Source: Nageia nagi (lineage: Eukaryota > Pinophyta). From it: 64,000 bases of DNA. Position numbers and translations under genes: made by a program. The stretch is taken from positions 6,820,001 to 6,884,000 of the forward strand of contig JBITNC010000001.1 of NCBI GenBank assembly GCA_050084985.1, given 5' to 3'. Under the pieces are notes generated by a model. It was given only the letters and a program-made list of their open reading frames with translations. It had not been told where the DNA came from and ran no database searches. Every line of letters starts with the position of its first letter. Within the stretch, counting starts at the first letter, position 1. Shown piece after piece: positions 24,251-35,612 of this stretch.

Positions 24251-25559
24251 TGGGAATACCATAGTCCCATATCAAAATATTAAAATCTATGAGGATAATG
24301 ATGATGATAGTGAGGAAGATGAAGAGGCTAGTGATCCTATGCAATTGAACAAAGAAACATGTGTTGATACATATGCATTCAATCAAAAGGTTATCAAAGA
24401 GGATATTAGGAAACTTGATAAGTATCATAAAGCTTAGGAAAACCAACATCCATGCCAACATTAGCACCTACGATGCTCATCTTAGTGCCTGCACTACCAT
24501 CATTGCTACAAATGCACTCAAGATAAATCATAATTAGAAGAAGATAATGTATAGATGAAATTGTACAATACTAAAACCTTAGAATTAAAGTAAAAATTAG
24601 ATATAGATAATGCCAAGGTGGAAGTATTTGTAAAATTCAACAAAAAATTAGGCAAATGAAATATCATGCACCCTTGATACCATAGTACATGGAATCTAGA
24701 AGGTACAAAGGTAAAGGACTTGATAAAGATGAACATGGAATCAAAGAGTTACCTACAAAGATATTTGAGTCAAATGAAAAAAATAATGTTCTATGGAAAA
24801 AGAAGGTAAATCAAAAACATTTTTTCTCCTACAACAGTGATGATGAACTTGAATAGAATCAAAGTTGCAATTAGTTACCATGGTCAAGATATTATCAAAA
24901 ATCAAGGGTAAATATTTCAATAAGACTAGAATCCATGCTATCTCCCACACCCATACAAACATCCACATCCGTGATAACCTTAGCACTTGAATTGATAGAA
25001 TAGATTGTGATTCCTCTTACCATATGCTTGATCGGATAGTTTCCATATCTACTAATGTGTTCAAAATGGATGATGCACTCCTAAACACGTTGGGGTCATG
25101 ATAAAAGTTTAAATCCTTTCATACCAAGAGGTAAGGAAAGGTGGCTTATAATCCTGATGCCTATTTTAGAAAAGAGATGAAGGACATAGTAGGTTTTTCC
25201 CTACTACACTAGTCTACCTTCTTCTTTTATTCAGTAGCATAGGCTAGGGAGCTAGGTGTGTGTGTGTGTGTGACATTCTTGCTCTCATATCATAGTAGGA
25301 TTAGGGGCATTGCCTAATCTATATCAACCTAGTAATGAGATACCATGGTTTAATGAGCCTCTTGTTCAAATAAATATTGGTACAAAAGGGTTCCAAAGAT
25401 TGTTCATATTGGAATAGGAATCATTGGGGATGATAAGAAAATGTATCATCATTTCTTAATATTATTTAAGGACATATTTTATTGGGAATATAATGATATG
25501 AAAAGTCTAAATCTAGCCTTTGTAACTCATAATTTGGTGGTACATGAAGGATCAAAGCA
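24251..25559 (+). other. Decayed protease to reverse-transcriptase linker of element E
   Basis: This is full of stops with no clear domain. It includes a short GT microsatellite at about 25256-25273. In related elements this interval is a poorly conserved linker. Confidence 0.45.
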
Positions 25560-26345
25560 TGTACAAAAAAAAGAAGTCCAATTCATTCAAAGCGCTCTTT
25601 TTTACTTAAGAAAGAGATTGAAAAATACCACAAAGTAGGATTCATTAAGCCTATTGACTATTTACCTTGGTTAGTCAAGATTGTTCTAGCTTTAAAACTA
25701 AATGAAAAAATCAAATGTTATATATATTTTAGGGATTTAAATAAGGCTTTTACAAAGGATAAATTTCCTTTTTCACATATTGAGACAATTGTGGATTCTA
25801 TAGTAGGACATGAGATTTAATCATTCATGGATGGTTTCTCAAGATATAATCAAATCAAAATCAATAAAGAGGATCAACAAAATACAACCTTCACTACACA
25901 TTTGGGAATGTTTTGTTGGGTAGTCATGCCTTTGGCCTCAAAAATGTAAGGGCAACATATCAAAGAGCAATGGTAACTATCTTTAATGACCTTATTCACA
26001 AATCAATTAAAGTTTGTGTTGATGATATTCTTGCCTAGTCAATTCAAAAAGAAAATCATTTAGAGGACCTAAGGGTCATTTTCTAAAGAATAAGATAATT
26101 CAACTTGAAGATAAATCCTAAGAAGTGTGTATTTGGGGTTTCTAGTGGTAAGTTGCTTGGTTACATAGTATCTAGAAGAGGCATAGAGATAGATCCTAAT
26201 AAGGTTAAAGTTATCATAGATATGCCTCCACAAAGAAACATTAGACAACTTAAAAGTCTTCAAGGGAAGTTACAAGTAGTAAAGAGGTTCATGGCTCAAT
26301 TAGTAGATAAAATAACTCCATTTTATTACTTTCTCAAAATGGGAA
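25560..26345 (+). pseudogene. Reverse transcriptase of element E, broken
   Basis: Plus-strand pieces give KKEIEKYHKVGFIKPIDY, W--KIVL, FRDLNKA, FMDGFSRYNQIKI, a catalytic box with VDD at about 26016-26030, and the C-terminal block 26105-26350 (KINPKKCVFGV, LLGYIVSRRGIEIDPNKV, LKSLQGKLQ). Order and spacing fit Ty3/gypsy reverse transcriptase. At least three frames are needed. Confidence 0.85.
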
Positions 26346-26379
26346 ATTAGTTTTCCTAGACAAAATAGTGTCAAAAAGC

Positions 26380-26750
26380 CTTTGAGTATATTAAGAACTA
26401 ATTTTTTAACCCTCCTATCTTATAGCCAGTTGATCACACCAAGCCACTATACTTATACATTTCAACCACAACCAATGCTATTGGGATAGTCCTTGTGCAA
26501 CTTGATAGAAGAGTTGTATACTACTTATCCAAGATACTGCAAAATGCAAAAATCAATTATACACCTATTGAGAAGTGTTATGCCATAGTCTACACAACTC
26601 AAAAATTAAGGTATTACATGATCAACAACACTACCTTCATTGTGGCTCAAATTGATCCATTATGGTATTTTTTCCAAAACCATAGTTGCAAGGAAGATAA
26701 GCTAAATGGATCATGGAACTCCAAGAGTTTTATCTTCTCTACATAAGACA
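26380..26750 (+). pseudogene. RNase H of element E, broken
   Basis: About 26430-26640 reads PLYLYISTTTNAIGIVLVQ, then VYYLSKILQNAKINYTPIEK and KLRYYM. This is the RNase H domain that follows gypsy reverse transcriptase. Confidence 0.8.
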
Positions 26751-27300
26751 AAAATTAATCAAAGGACAAGTTATAGCTGATACACTTGTAATAGAACCAT
26801 GTGATGTAAACATTAATACAAATGAGCTTGTGCCACTAGTTGAGAAGTGTGAGAAAAAGACTTGGAAAGTATTATTTGATAGATTCAAATGTTTGCAAGG
26901 GGTTGGGGTAGGAATTGTGCTAGTATATCATAAAGGTGGTATGATCCCTATGGATTACAAGTTGATTTTTGAATGTACAAACAACATGGTTGAGTATGAA
27001 GCTTTAGTCTTGATATTGAAAGCCACAATCAACATTGGAATCAACAAGATAAAATTCTATGGTGACTCACAACTTATCATCAATCAAATCAATGACACTT
27101 ATAACACCAAAGATGAGAAGTTACAACCTTATAAGCACCTAATGGAAGAAATGGCTCAAGGTATTTTACATAGATCTAGTTTGAGAATATCTCAAGGAAC
27201 AACAACAAATTTGCATATGCCATGGATAATGCTACTTCACTAATACCTATCTCAAATGAAGATGAGAAAACCATAATCAAAATTAAAATCCTTAAGCATT
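26750..27300 (+). pseudogene. Second, archaeal-type RNase H of element E
   Basis: The frame 26713-27243 contains WKVLFD, GVGVGIVLV, NNMVEYEALVLILKA and INKIKFYGDSQLIINQI, then YNTKDEKLQPY. Conserved acidic residues of an RNase H fold are recognisable (D, E in EYEAL, D in GDSQL). An extra RNase H of this type is characteristic of the Tat lineage. Open for 176 codons, it is the best-preserved domain of E. Element B inserted just after it. Confidence 0.8.
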
Positions 27301-27314
27301 GTTCTTTTCTATAT

Positions 27315-28252
27315 TGTTTACAAATAAAATTGAGCGTGTAAATAAATAACTAAGCAAATTTCTACAAACTCAATATTATCTGTATTTGAGCTACAGATAG
27401 CAATTTATTCTCATAAATGTTTACAAATAAAATTGAGCATGCAAATAAATAAATAGGTAAATATCTGCAAAACCAATATATTTGTATTTGAACTAAAGAC
27501 AACAATTTATTCTCAATAGCAATGAATAAGATAACCGATTCAGAAATTTAAATGTAATTGTACCAAACAAGACTACGATTTGTATACTTACCTCACGGAA
27601 CGTACCTAATAATAGAAGATGAAGATGTTGGCGATGTATTGATGATGAAATTCCCCTGAAAAATGTAGTGACCTATGAAGATGCAAAAAGAGGACCACGG
27701 GCAGTCCGTTTCAGAGATAATAGAGCACTGACGATGTTCTTGGTTCATAAGGGAGCACCAGTGGCCTTTGTTTAATGATTTTTAACCTCTCAATCAAGTC
27801 TAAAACTTCAATACAGATGTCTTAGATATTAGTGTGATATCAGAATAGATCATGGATGTCAAGATAGCTCACGAAAGGAAGCACACAAACCATAGCCTTG
27901 TAGGCGGTACCAAGAGATACCTTAAGGGGTAGCCACTTACAAGACCATACACGGGATCATGTGTATCCTTGTTATGTGGACTTACTATTAGATCCCTTAT
28001 TTATATAGATAATAGATAATACAACCCATGGGTCAGCATGCATCTACATAAATAAGGATAATTCATAATATTCAAGATAAACACACCAATAACAAGATAA
28101 TCTATACAATATTCAAGATAATCATTATAAAATTCATTTCCAAGACTAACATTGATATTATCACTTTAATACAATCAAGACATATATTTAGGCCAAGCAT
28201 ATTTCATTAATTTATTGATTTAAAAACATAAATTCATTTTTATGTCTTAACA
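27315..28252 (-). repeat. 3' LTR of element B
   Basis: On the minus strand it runs TGTTAAGACA to TTTGTAAACA. The last 104 bp are duplicated: the terminal motif TGTTTACAAATAAAATTGAG occurs at 27315 and again at 27419. C lacks this duplication, which explains its shorter 852-bp LTR. A TATA box lies at 28001-28008 on the minus strand. Confidence 0.88.
28001..28008 (-). promoter_or_regulatory. TATA box in LTR of element B (3' copy)
   Basis: CTATATAA within CTATATAAATAAGGG on the minus strand. The same string occurs in all four LTRs of B and C, so it is the likely LTR promoter. Confidence 0.55.
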
Positions 28253-28267
28253 GATGCCCCACTTTGG
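28253..28267 (-). other. Polypurine tract of element B
   Basis: On the minus strand CCAAAGTGGGGCATC immediately precedes the 3' LTR. The equivalent site in C (53845-53859) reads CCAAAGTAGGGCATC. Confidence 0.65.
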
Positions 28268-28679
28268 ATGTGAAATCGAAAGAAGCATGAGGTGAGTTGA
28301 GATTTTGCATTCAAAGTAAAAACACATCATAGTAAACAATTTTGATAAGCAATGATAAACACTAACCATTCTAAACTTAAACAACATCATAATAAAGCTT
28401 ATTAGTACTAGATATAGGTTGAGAAAACTCCCTTTTGATATTACCTTGGGCATGCTTGCCCCTTGCATTTTGCCATAGGAGGTGATAGCCTGATATATCT
28501 GATCATCTGATAAGCTGATAATCTTGCCACAATGCTAATGACCCATGACAATAAACCTGACAACACACATGACAATGACTGGACAGACAACTTGACCACA
28601 CATGTCGATCAGATGACAACTTGACAAGACCACATCTCAAGATAAGACATAACAACACATGACACCATACATGACCACA

Positions 28680-28850
28680 TCACAAGACAAGACGTGACAA
28701 CACATGACAACACACATGACCAATTCATAAGACAAGACATGATAACACATGACAACACACATGACCAACTCATAAGACAAGACATGATAACACATGACAA
28801 CACACATGACCAACTCACAAGATAAGACATGATAACCATAACCACACATA
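28680..28850 (-). repeat. 45-bp tandem array, PPT-proximal, element B
   Basis: The unit includes CACATGACCAACTCATAAGA and begins at 28713, 28758 and 28803. A shorter related repeat with CAAGACATGA extends to about 28640. The corresponding array in C is at 53330-53560. It is readable in several frames, but only because it is repetitive. Confidence 0.85.
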
Positions 28851-28853
28851 GGG

Positions 28854-29420
28854 GAGAGCTAAGTTCCACACAACTGAGCCTTCACACCAAGAGGTGTACT
28901 ACAGTTGCATAAGAATCGAACTCCGCAAAACAATGATGAGAGCTAAGTTCCACACAATTGAGCCTTCGCACCAAGAGGTGTACTACAATTGCATAAGAAC
29001 TAAACTTTGCAAAATAATGATAAGCTGATATGTGAGAGCTAATTTCCACACAACTGAGCCTTCACACTGAGAGGTGTACTACAGTTGCATAAGAACCAAA
29101 CTCTGTAAAATAATGATAAGCTGATATGTGAGAGCTAAGTTCCACACAACTGAGCCTTCGCACCAAGAGGTGTACTGCAGTTGCATAAGAACTAAACTTT
29201 GCAAAACAAGTGATAAGCTGATATGTGAGAGCTAAGTTCCACACAACTGAGCCTTTGCACCAAGAGGTGTACTGCAGTTGCATAAGAATCAAACTCCACA
29301 AAATAAGTGATAAGCTGATAAGGGAGAGCTAAGTTCCACACAACTGAGCCTTCGCACCAAGAGGTGTACTGCAATTGCATAAGAATCGAACTCCACAAAA
29401 TAAGTGATAAGCTGATAGAG
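28854..29420 (-). repeat. ~84-107-bp tandem array, element B
   Basis: Six units share GAGAGCTAAGTTCCACACAA and AAGAGGTGTACT, starting near 28854, 28938, 29034, 29130, 29227 and 29334. The corresponding array in C is at 52750-53320. Confidence 0.85.
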
Positions 29421-29443
29421 CTGACACTCCACCAAGAGGCATC

Positions 29444-29700
29444 ATAAGCTGATAATGGGAGCTGGGAATCCACTCATAGGTATGATAAGCTGATAATGGG
29501 AGTTGGAACTCCACCCATAGACATGATAAACTGATAACGAGATCTGGAACTCCACTCATAGGCATGATAAGCTGATTACAGGAGCTGGAACTCCACCCAT
29601 AGACATGATAAACTGATAATAGGAGCTAAAACTCCACTCATAGACATGATAAACTGATAACAAGAACTGGAACTCCACCCATAGACATGATAAGTTGATA
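29444..29700 (-). repeat. 41-bp tandem array, element B
   Basis: The unit, with ATAAGCTGATAA and GGAACTCCACCCATAG, starts at 29444, 29485, 29526, 29567, 29608, 29649 and 29690. The matching array in C (52487-52750) has the same 41-bp period. Confidence 0.9.
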
Positions 29701-30019
29701 ATTTAGGTCTGCAAACATGAAACTCAAAGTAATATTCTCCTGATATAATGTTGATCAAACACCTATGATGCACCCATGATATTTAGATAAGCTAATTTTC
29801 TGGGTAAAGGAATGTGGGTGGTCCTTTCTTGTAGACTTAGAACACCAGTGGTCTTAACCTAAGATCACGGGTGGTCCTTTTCTTGAATATTCATCGAAAA
29901 CTATGAAGATCAGGTCCCTACGAATCACCTTTGGATTCCAAATTGATACCTGGTTGCTCGTCCACATATACCAAATGCTCAAATCAAAATTCATCTTGAA
30001 ATATGTGCCCTAACTTTTC

Positions 30020-30028
30020 TATAAAAGG
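30020..30028 (+). promoter_or_regulatory. TATA box of the PMD gene in element B
   Basis: TATAAAAGG in the context TTTTCTATAAAAGGGGCCCC on the plus strand, about 620 bp upstream of the first in-frame ATG. The identical TATAAAAGGGGCC core is kept in C at 52159-52167. This indicates a promoter separate from the LTRs. Confidence 0.6.
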
Positions 30029-30642
30029 GGCCCCACCCTTCCTCATTTGATCACCCTATCATTTTCATAGCTAAGAGTATCCTAGAGCTTGAGAGACTAA
30101 TTCAGAGAGGTTTAGCTGGTGATTTTATCGCTATCACTAGGTGATTCTTCCTGTATTGCTATGTTGCATGCTATGGCCCTATCGATCACATGCTGAGATG
30201 GACACAAAGATACCTTGGTGGTCAATTCTCCTATTGGTCATCAGGTACATTGCATCTCCTACCTTTTCCTTACTATGATTTTGCTTATCTTCAGATTTTA
30301 GCTGCCTATACATTGGTTTTCTGAATTTCCCCTAGGGTTTTCCTGTTGAATACCCTAGCCCTTCATTTTTCCCTTTTCACTCTATTTTTTTGAATTTTTG
30401 GTATCATGGCTATACTATGCTCATCCGTACGAACCTACACCCTGAATTTTGTTGACCCTTATTCACAGAAATAGGACCGCTGGTGGTCCTTTCTACCCTA
30501 GTTTGGACCATGGGTGGTCCTTTTCACCTAATCTAAACCATGGGTGGCCCTCTTTACCAATACTATTTTTGCTATCTGTGTTTCATATCTTGATACTGAC
30601 TTACCTTTTATCATTCTTTTCTTGTAGAACTATGCATACCTT

Positions 30643-32438
30643 ATGCGACCATCCGGTAAGAGCACTGCCTTCACTACTACCCAATAGTGGCCACAAACTA
30701 ATGCAGCCCAGAGCATTCTAGAGGGCATTTCATTTAGCTACCTTGCGTTTGCTGACTATGTGTTTCATGACCGCAACATGATGATAGCTTTGATGGAAAG
30801 GTGGGATCCAAACTCCAGCACCTTTCACCTTTCGACTGGTGAGATTATAGTGACATTAGAGGATATCTATAGGATCACTAGACTTCCTATCAGGGGGAGG
30901 CTAGTGAACATGATTCCTGTTCCAAGCCTAGAACAGGTAGAGGTATGGGCTACATGGCTGATGGGGTCAGATGAAGTAAACCACAGGAAGAGGGGTGTGT
31001 CCCTAGTGAGACATGTGTCAGAGTATCCTCCAGCACGGGGTGACCTATGGATGAGACTCTTCATTACCTACCTTTTGGATGCTATTATTTACCCAGACAA
31101 GAGTAGTGAGACCTTTCCTGTGGGCATGGTTCCTATCATTTAGAACATGGTGACACACAGGTAGCGGTATGCATGGTGCCCCGTGATACTAGCGCAACTC
31201 TATCATGACCTCCATAGCTTTACAGAGGTGGAGAGAGGGGGGAGACAGGTGGCTCATTCTATGATACTGCAGGTGTGGGCATATGATCACATCATCATCT
31301 CTAGACTGATGATGTTGCCCCTAGATCAGCCAGATGATGTACCCACCTGGTAATGGTGGGTGATAATAGAGGGACCAGATTTTCCTAGCATGTACCTAAA
31401 GGGATGGTAGGTACAGGTTGACCTACTACAGGAGGTGCAGATATACTAGCATCCCTATCAGGGAGGTGTACTAGAGTGGGAGGAGGATATATAGGAGATG
31501 GCATGGGTGAGACACCCTACATACCTATAGGCACATAGGGCACTAGCAGAGCCATACAGGCCAGAGCAGGTACTCCATCAGTTTGACTTCCATCAGGGTA
31601 TACCAGATGACTGCAGGATAGTGGTGTGCTACTACTGTAGTAGGCACCTCCTAGAGGATTATGAGCTAATACCTGACTAGGACTCAGATTGGGAGTCCCC
31701 CAATGAGGAATCTGACTATGAGGTTAATGATGACATAGATGGACCTGATCACACAGAGGACTACCTAGAATGGTGGAGGACACATCATCCTCACCACATA
31801 GGCATTCATAATGCTGACACGGGTGATGATGCATGGGAGGATGAAGACACAGGAGACATATAGACTAGATGGGACACTCCCTTCATAGCAGGAGGGTGGG
31901 GAGGAGAGAGTAGCCTGACATATGCTCGTGACACGTCTCTAGATGCAGGTCATGATGATAATGAGGAGATCGATCCAGACCAGGATGAGTATGAACCTGA
32001 GTATGAGATGGATACAGATTGGGAGGAGGAAGACTACGATGAAGATGATGATGGTAACCTATTTTCTCTTTTACTTTGCTTTGACTTTCTACCTTTCATG
32101 ATATGCAAGGGACTAACACGATATGTTTATGCTATGTCACAGATCCTGAGGTTGAGATGGCTAAGCTACGTGGTCAAATTGGTCAGAAGGATGAGGAAAT
32201 TAGAGAGCTACAAGGTCATCTACGATTTAGAGGAGGGGATTATACCGGTATCTATCAGGACTTACAGGCAAACAACAAGGAGATCAAGACCCTCTATGAG
32301 CAGCTTCACCAGGCTGAGAGACAAATCAGCAAGGAGAAGGCACGCATAGAGAAGTACAAGGCACGATGTAGGGGTGGTACATCTAGCAGGGCTACTAGCT
32401 CTAGTGTAGGGGGAGGGGGGTCTAGTAGGAGATTCTAG
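30643..32438 (+). pseudogene. PMD (plant mobile domain) protein gene, element B copy, with stops
   Basis: From the ATG at 30643 the frame runs RPSGKS, then after a stop ILEGISFSYLAF, ALMERWDPNSSTFHLSTGE, VTLEDIYRITRLPIRGR and, later, ILAQLYHDL and LQVWAYDHI. This matches the plant mobile domain (MAIL1/PP7-long family and transposon-borne copies): RWRPETHTFHLP-GE, TLQDV-LLLGLP--G, VWAYEH. An acidic tail follows (EEEDYDEDDD). An 89-nt GT..AG intron (32054-32142) then leads to a coiled-coil exon ending GGGGSSRRF. In-frame stops, mostly TAG, lie at 31141, 31162, 31447 and elsewhere. A 5' intron (about 30245-30627) is possible. It is antisense to the element. Confidence 0.75.
32054..32142 (+). other. 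Intron of the PMD gene in element B
   Basis: It begins GTAACC after GATGATGATG and ends GTCACAG before ATCCTGAGG. Splicing joins the acidic tail to the coiled-coil frame (D-D-D-D-P-E-V-E). The C copy has an 89-nt intron at the same place. Confidence 0.75.
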
Positions 32439-33402
32439 ATTATTCTATGTAACCTCATCTAGTTGTATTGTAAACAAAAACATTTTGATCATGATATATA
32501 TAAAACACAAATTTCGGTACCTGATTTGCTCTTGTACATGTATTTGTGATGCATGAATTTGATGTTCTGTGATCCTTGAGAATGAATGCCAATGACACGA
32601 CCTGAAATTCTGACTTCTCATGCTATTAAAGGAATTGGAATCTTTTGCTTTCCTCTATTTTTCCACCAAAAGAGGACCACCAGTGGTCCTATTATCATGA
32701 AATACAACACCTGTGCTCCTGTTATGACATCATGAAGCCCTCCAATCTTGACCATGACGTCTGTTAGTGACCTGAACCAACTGCTAGCTTTTTTTTTTTT
32801 ATATTTTGATCTACCAAATGATACTTTCGGAGGGCCTGGAGCTCCCTTTATGAGTAGCTTCACCAGGCTAAGAGACAGATCGATGAGGAGAAGGCATGCA
32901 CAGAGAAGTACAAGGCACGATGCAGGGGTGGTACATCTAGCAGGGCTACTAGCTCTAGTGTAGGGGGAGGGGGGTCTAGTAGGAGATCCTAGATTATTCT
33001 ATGTAACCTCATCTAGTTGTATTGTAAACAAAAACATTTTGATCATGATATATATAAAACACAAATTTTGGTACCTGATTTGCTCTTGTACATGTATTTG
33101 TGATGCATGAATTTGATGTTCTGTGATCCTTGAGAATGAATGCCAATGACACGACCTGAAATTTTGACTTCTCATGCTATTAAAGGAATTGGAATATTTT
33201 GCTTTCCTCTATTTTTCCACCAAAAGAGGACCACCAGTGGTCCTATTATCATGAAATACAACACCTATGCTCCTGTTATGACATCATGAAGCCCTCCAAT
33301 CTTGACCATGGCGTCTGTTAGTGACCTAAACCAACTGCTAGCTTTTTTTTTTTATATATTTTGATCTACCAAATGATACCTTCGGAGGGCCTGGAGCTCC
33401 AC
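32294..33402. repeat. ~554-bp direct tandem duplication in element B
   Basis: 32294-32847 and 32848-33402 are nearly identical. The unit runs from the last PMD exon through its stop and the spacer into the gag end, so the last PMD codons and the gag tail both occur twice. It is absent from C. Confidence 0.88.
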
Positions 33403-34582
33403 CAGTGCTAACCTCGCAAGCATCTTCAAGAAAGATCATATTGACATGTTGTTCTTCTCTTGTATCTTTGACCTTTACTAGACACACATAGAATCCATCT
33501 TCTATGAGCTTCTGTATTCTATCCCTAAGGTTTCCACATCCATTAGTAGCATGGCCTTTAGTCTGATGATATTCACAATACCTATCTTCCTTATACCAAT
33601 GGGGTTTTTCTGCTGTAGGATCTTCTTCACGCTTAGGTAAGGGTTGTAATAACCCTTTTTCCACAAGGTCTTTTAGGATATGTCTTGGAGGTATGGGAAA
33701 TCTCACAAATTTCTTCTCCTTCATCTCATTTGTCTTCTTAGCCACATGGATAGTTTTGTCTTTCTTTGGCAATTGCGGTCTCTTATCCTTTGCTTTAGCC
33801 TTATCACTATTGCCATACTTTACAAGCCCTAGCTTCACAAGGACTTTTTCTTTCTCTAATAGTTTATACATCATATCAAAAAATGTAAGATGTGTATAAT
33901 CGATAACATATGATTGTAAGGGCAATATAATAGCTTCTTTAAAAATGTTATTTACCTCTTTTTTCATTAATCTGGTCTTCACTTGCTGCCATGTCTTCTT
34001 AAACCTTACAACAAATTTGTCTAGTTGCTCATCACTGTCTTGCTTGATAGCACATAACTCTGATAGCATAATCTCCTTCTTGATGTTATGCTTATATTGC
34101 TCCAGAAACAAATTACTGAATTCCTCAAATGATGTGATGGACCCTTCAGGTAAGGCATAAAACCATTCTTGAGCCTCTCCTTCCAAGCTCTGGGGGAAGA
34201 ATTTAGCTTGCAATCTTTGGTCTGTACCAATTTTGAGTTCACACTCATCCTTGAATCCTTGTATATGTCTTCTTGGATCTCCTTCACCATTGAACTTACT
34301 AAATTTTGGCTCTTTGTAGTCGGATGGTGGCATGTGCCTACGAATTTCATCACATAAAGGACTACCAAATTCGAAAGAATCATTAGGCAGAGCTGATCTC
34401 CTTACCAATCTGTCTATTTACCTCTGCATACCTTCCATAGTAGCCTAAAAATTACTATTGTCACCCTCGGTGCTATTTTGCATTCCTCCAGATCCCTTCG
34501 GATCATCATGTCTGATTTCTACCAATAATTCATCCAAATCTCTTTTTGAAAGACTACGCAAGAATAACTTAAGCTGCTCCAT
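33338..34582 (-). pseudogene. Gag of element B, near-intact
   Basis: The ATG at 34582 opens MEQLKLFLRSLSKRDLDELL. Two in-frame stops follow within 58 codons (TAG at 34447-34445, then a TAA). From 34408 the frame is open for 356 codons. It contains the gag domain (YKEPKFSKFNGEGDPRRHIQ, FFPQSLEGEAQEWFYALP, FLEQYKHNIKKE), a basic linker, PPRHILKDLVEKGLLQPLP, and the zinc knuckle CEYHQTKGHATNGC. Gag assembles the particle; this relative of E and F gag may use a partner's pol. It is the longest open frame in the window. Confidence 0.85.
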
Positions 34583-34653
34583 AACTAAAACACTCACAAA
34601 ATAGATGTTAGTCTTAACTAAAACCTTTAGGGTTTTAGTATAATGATGTGCAC

Positions 34654-34673
34654 TTCACATCGGGTTCACCAAA
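34654..34673 (-). other. Primer-binding site of element B
   Basis: TTTGGTGAACCCGATGTGAA on the minus strand directly follows the 5' LTR. C has TTTGGTGAACCCAACATGAA at the equivalent place. It is not the initiator-Met PBS; the tRNA was not identified. Confidence 0.7.
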
Positions 34674-35612
34674 TGTTTACAAATAAAATTGAGCATGTAA
34701 ATAAATAACTAAGCAAATATCTACAAACTCAATATTATCTGTATTTGAGCTATGGATAGCAATTTATTCTCACAAATGTTTACAAATAAAATTGAGCATA
34801 GCAAATAAATAAATAGGTAAATATCTACAAAACCAATATATTTGTATTTGAACTAAAGACAACAATTTATTCTCAATAGCAATGAACAAGATAACCAATT
34901 CAGAAATTTAAATGTAATTGTACCAAACAAGACTGTGATTTGTATACTTACCTCATGGAATGTACCTGACAATAGAAGATGAAGATGTTGGTGATGTATT
35001 GATGATGAACTTCCCCTGAAAAATGTAGTGACCTGTGAAGATGCAAAAAGAGGACCATGGGCGGTCTGTTTCAGAGATAATAGAGCATCGACGATGTTCT
35101 TGGTTCATAAGGGAGCGTCGATGGCCTTCATTTGATGATTTTTAACCTCTCAATCAAGTCCAAAACTTCAATACGGATGTCTTAGATAGCAGTGTGATAT
35201 CAGAATAGATCATGGATGTCAGGATAGCTCGCAAAAGGAAGCACACAAACCACAGCCTTGTAGGCGGTACCAAGAGATACCTTAAGGGGTAGCCACTTAC
35301 AAGACCATACACGGGATCATGTGTATCCTTGTTATGTGGACTTACTATTAGATCCCTTATTTATATAGATAATAGATAATACAACCCATGGGTCGGCATG
35401 CATCTACATAAATAAGGATAATTCATAATATTCAAGATAAACACACCAATAACAAGATAATCCATGCAATATTCAAGATAATCATTATAAAATTCATTTC
35501 CAAGACTAACATTGATATTATCACTTTAATACAATCAAGACATATATTTAGGCCAAGCATATTTCATTAATTTATTGATTTAAAAACATAAATTCATTTT
35601 TATGTGTTAACA
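34674..35612 (-). repeat. 5' LTR of element B
   Basis: This is the partner of 27315-28252. The same 104-bp duplication is present (TGTTTACAAA at 34674 and 34778), so it predates this insertion. Confidence 0.88.
35361..35368 (-). promoter_or_regulatory. TATA box in 5' LTR of element B
   Basis: CTATATAA on the minus strand within the conserved CTATATAAATAAGGG. It is the likely promoter for the gag transcript. Confidence 0.55.

Larger units (their letters stand above)
27315..35612 (-). mobile_element. Element B: gag-only LTR retroelement with antisense PMD gene
   Basis: LTRs of 938 and 939 bp (27315-28252, 34674-35612) are flanked by the TSD TATAT (27310-27314, 35613-35617). Minus orientation is shown by the PBS beside the right LTR, the PPT beside the left LTR and gag on the minus strand. 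The internal 6.4 kb holds gag, a plus-strand PMD gene and a tandem-repeat block; no protease, reverse transcriptase or integrase motif was seen. The LTR pair differs by roughly 30-40 bases, mostly transitions. The same family as C. Confidence 0.88.

Noticed and set aside
28609-29773. Several minus-strand open frames of 60-95 codons
   Set aside because: They are translations of the 41-, 45- and ~97-bp tandem arrays; open frames occur in more than one phase.
30643-32438. PMD gene as an ordinary host gene
   Set aside because: It lies within LTR element B, has an equivalent in C at the same internal position, and both copies carry stops.
33693-34357. Plus-strand frames opposite the gag of B, and the matching minus frames in C
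   Set aside because: They are shadows of the gag frame on the other strand; similarity between B and C follows from gag.
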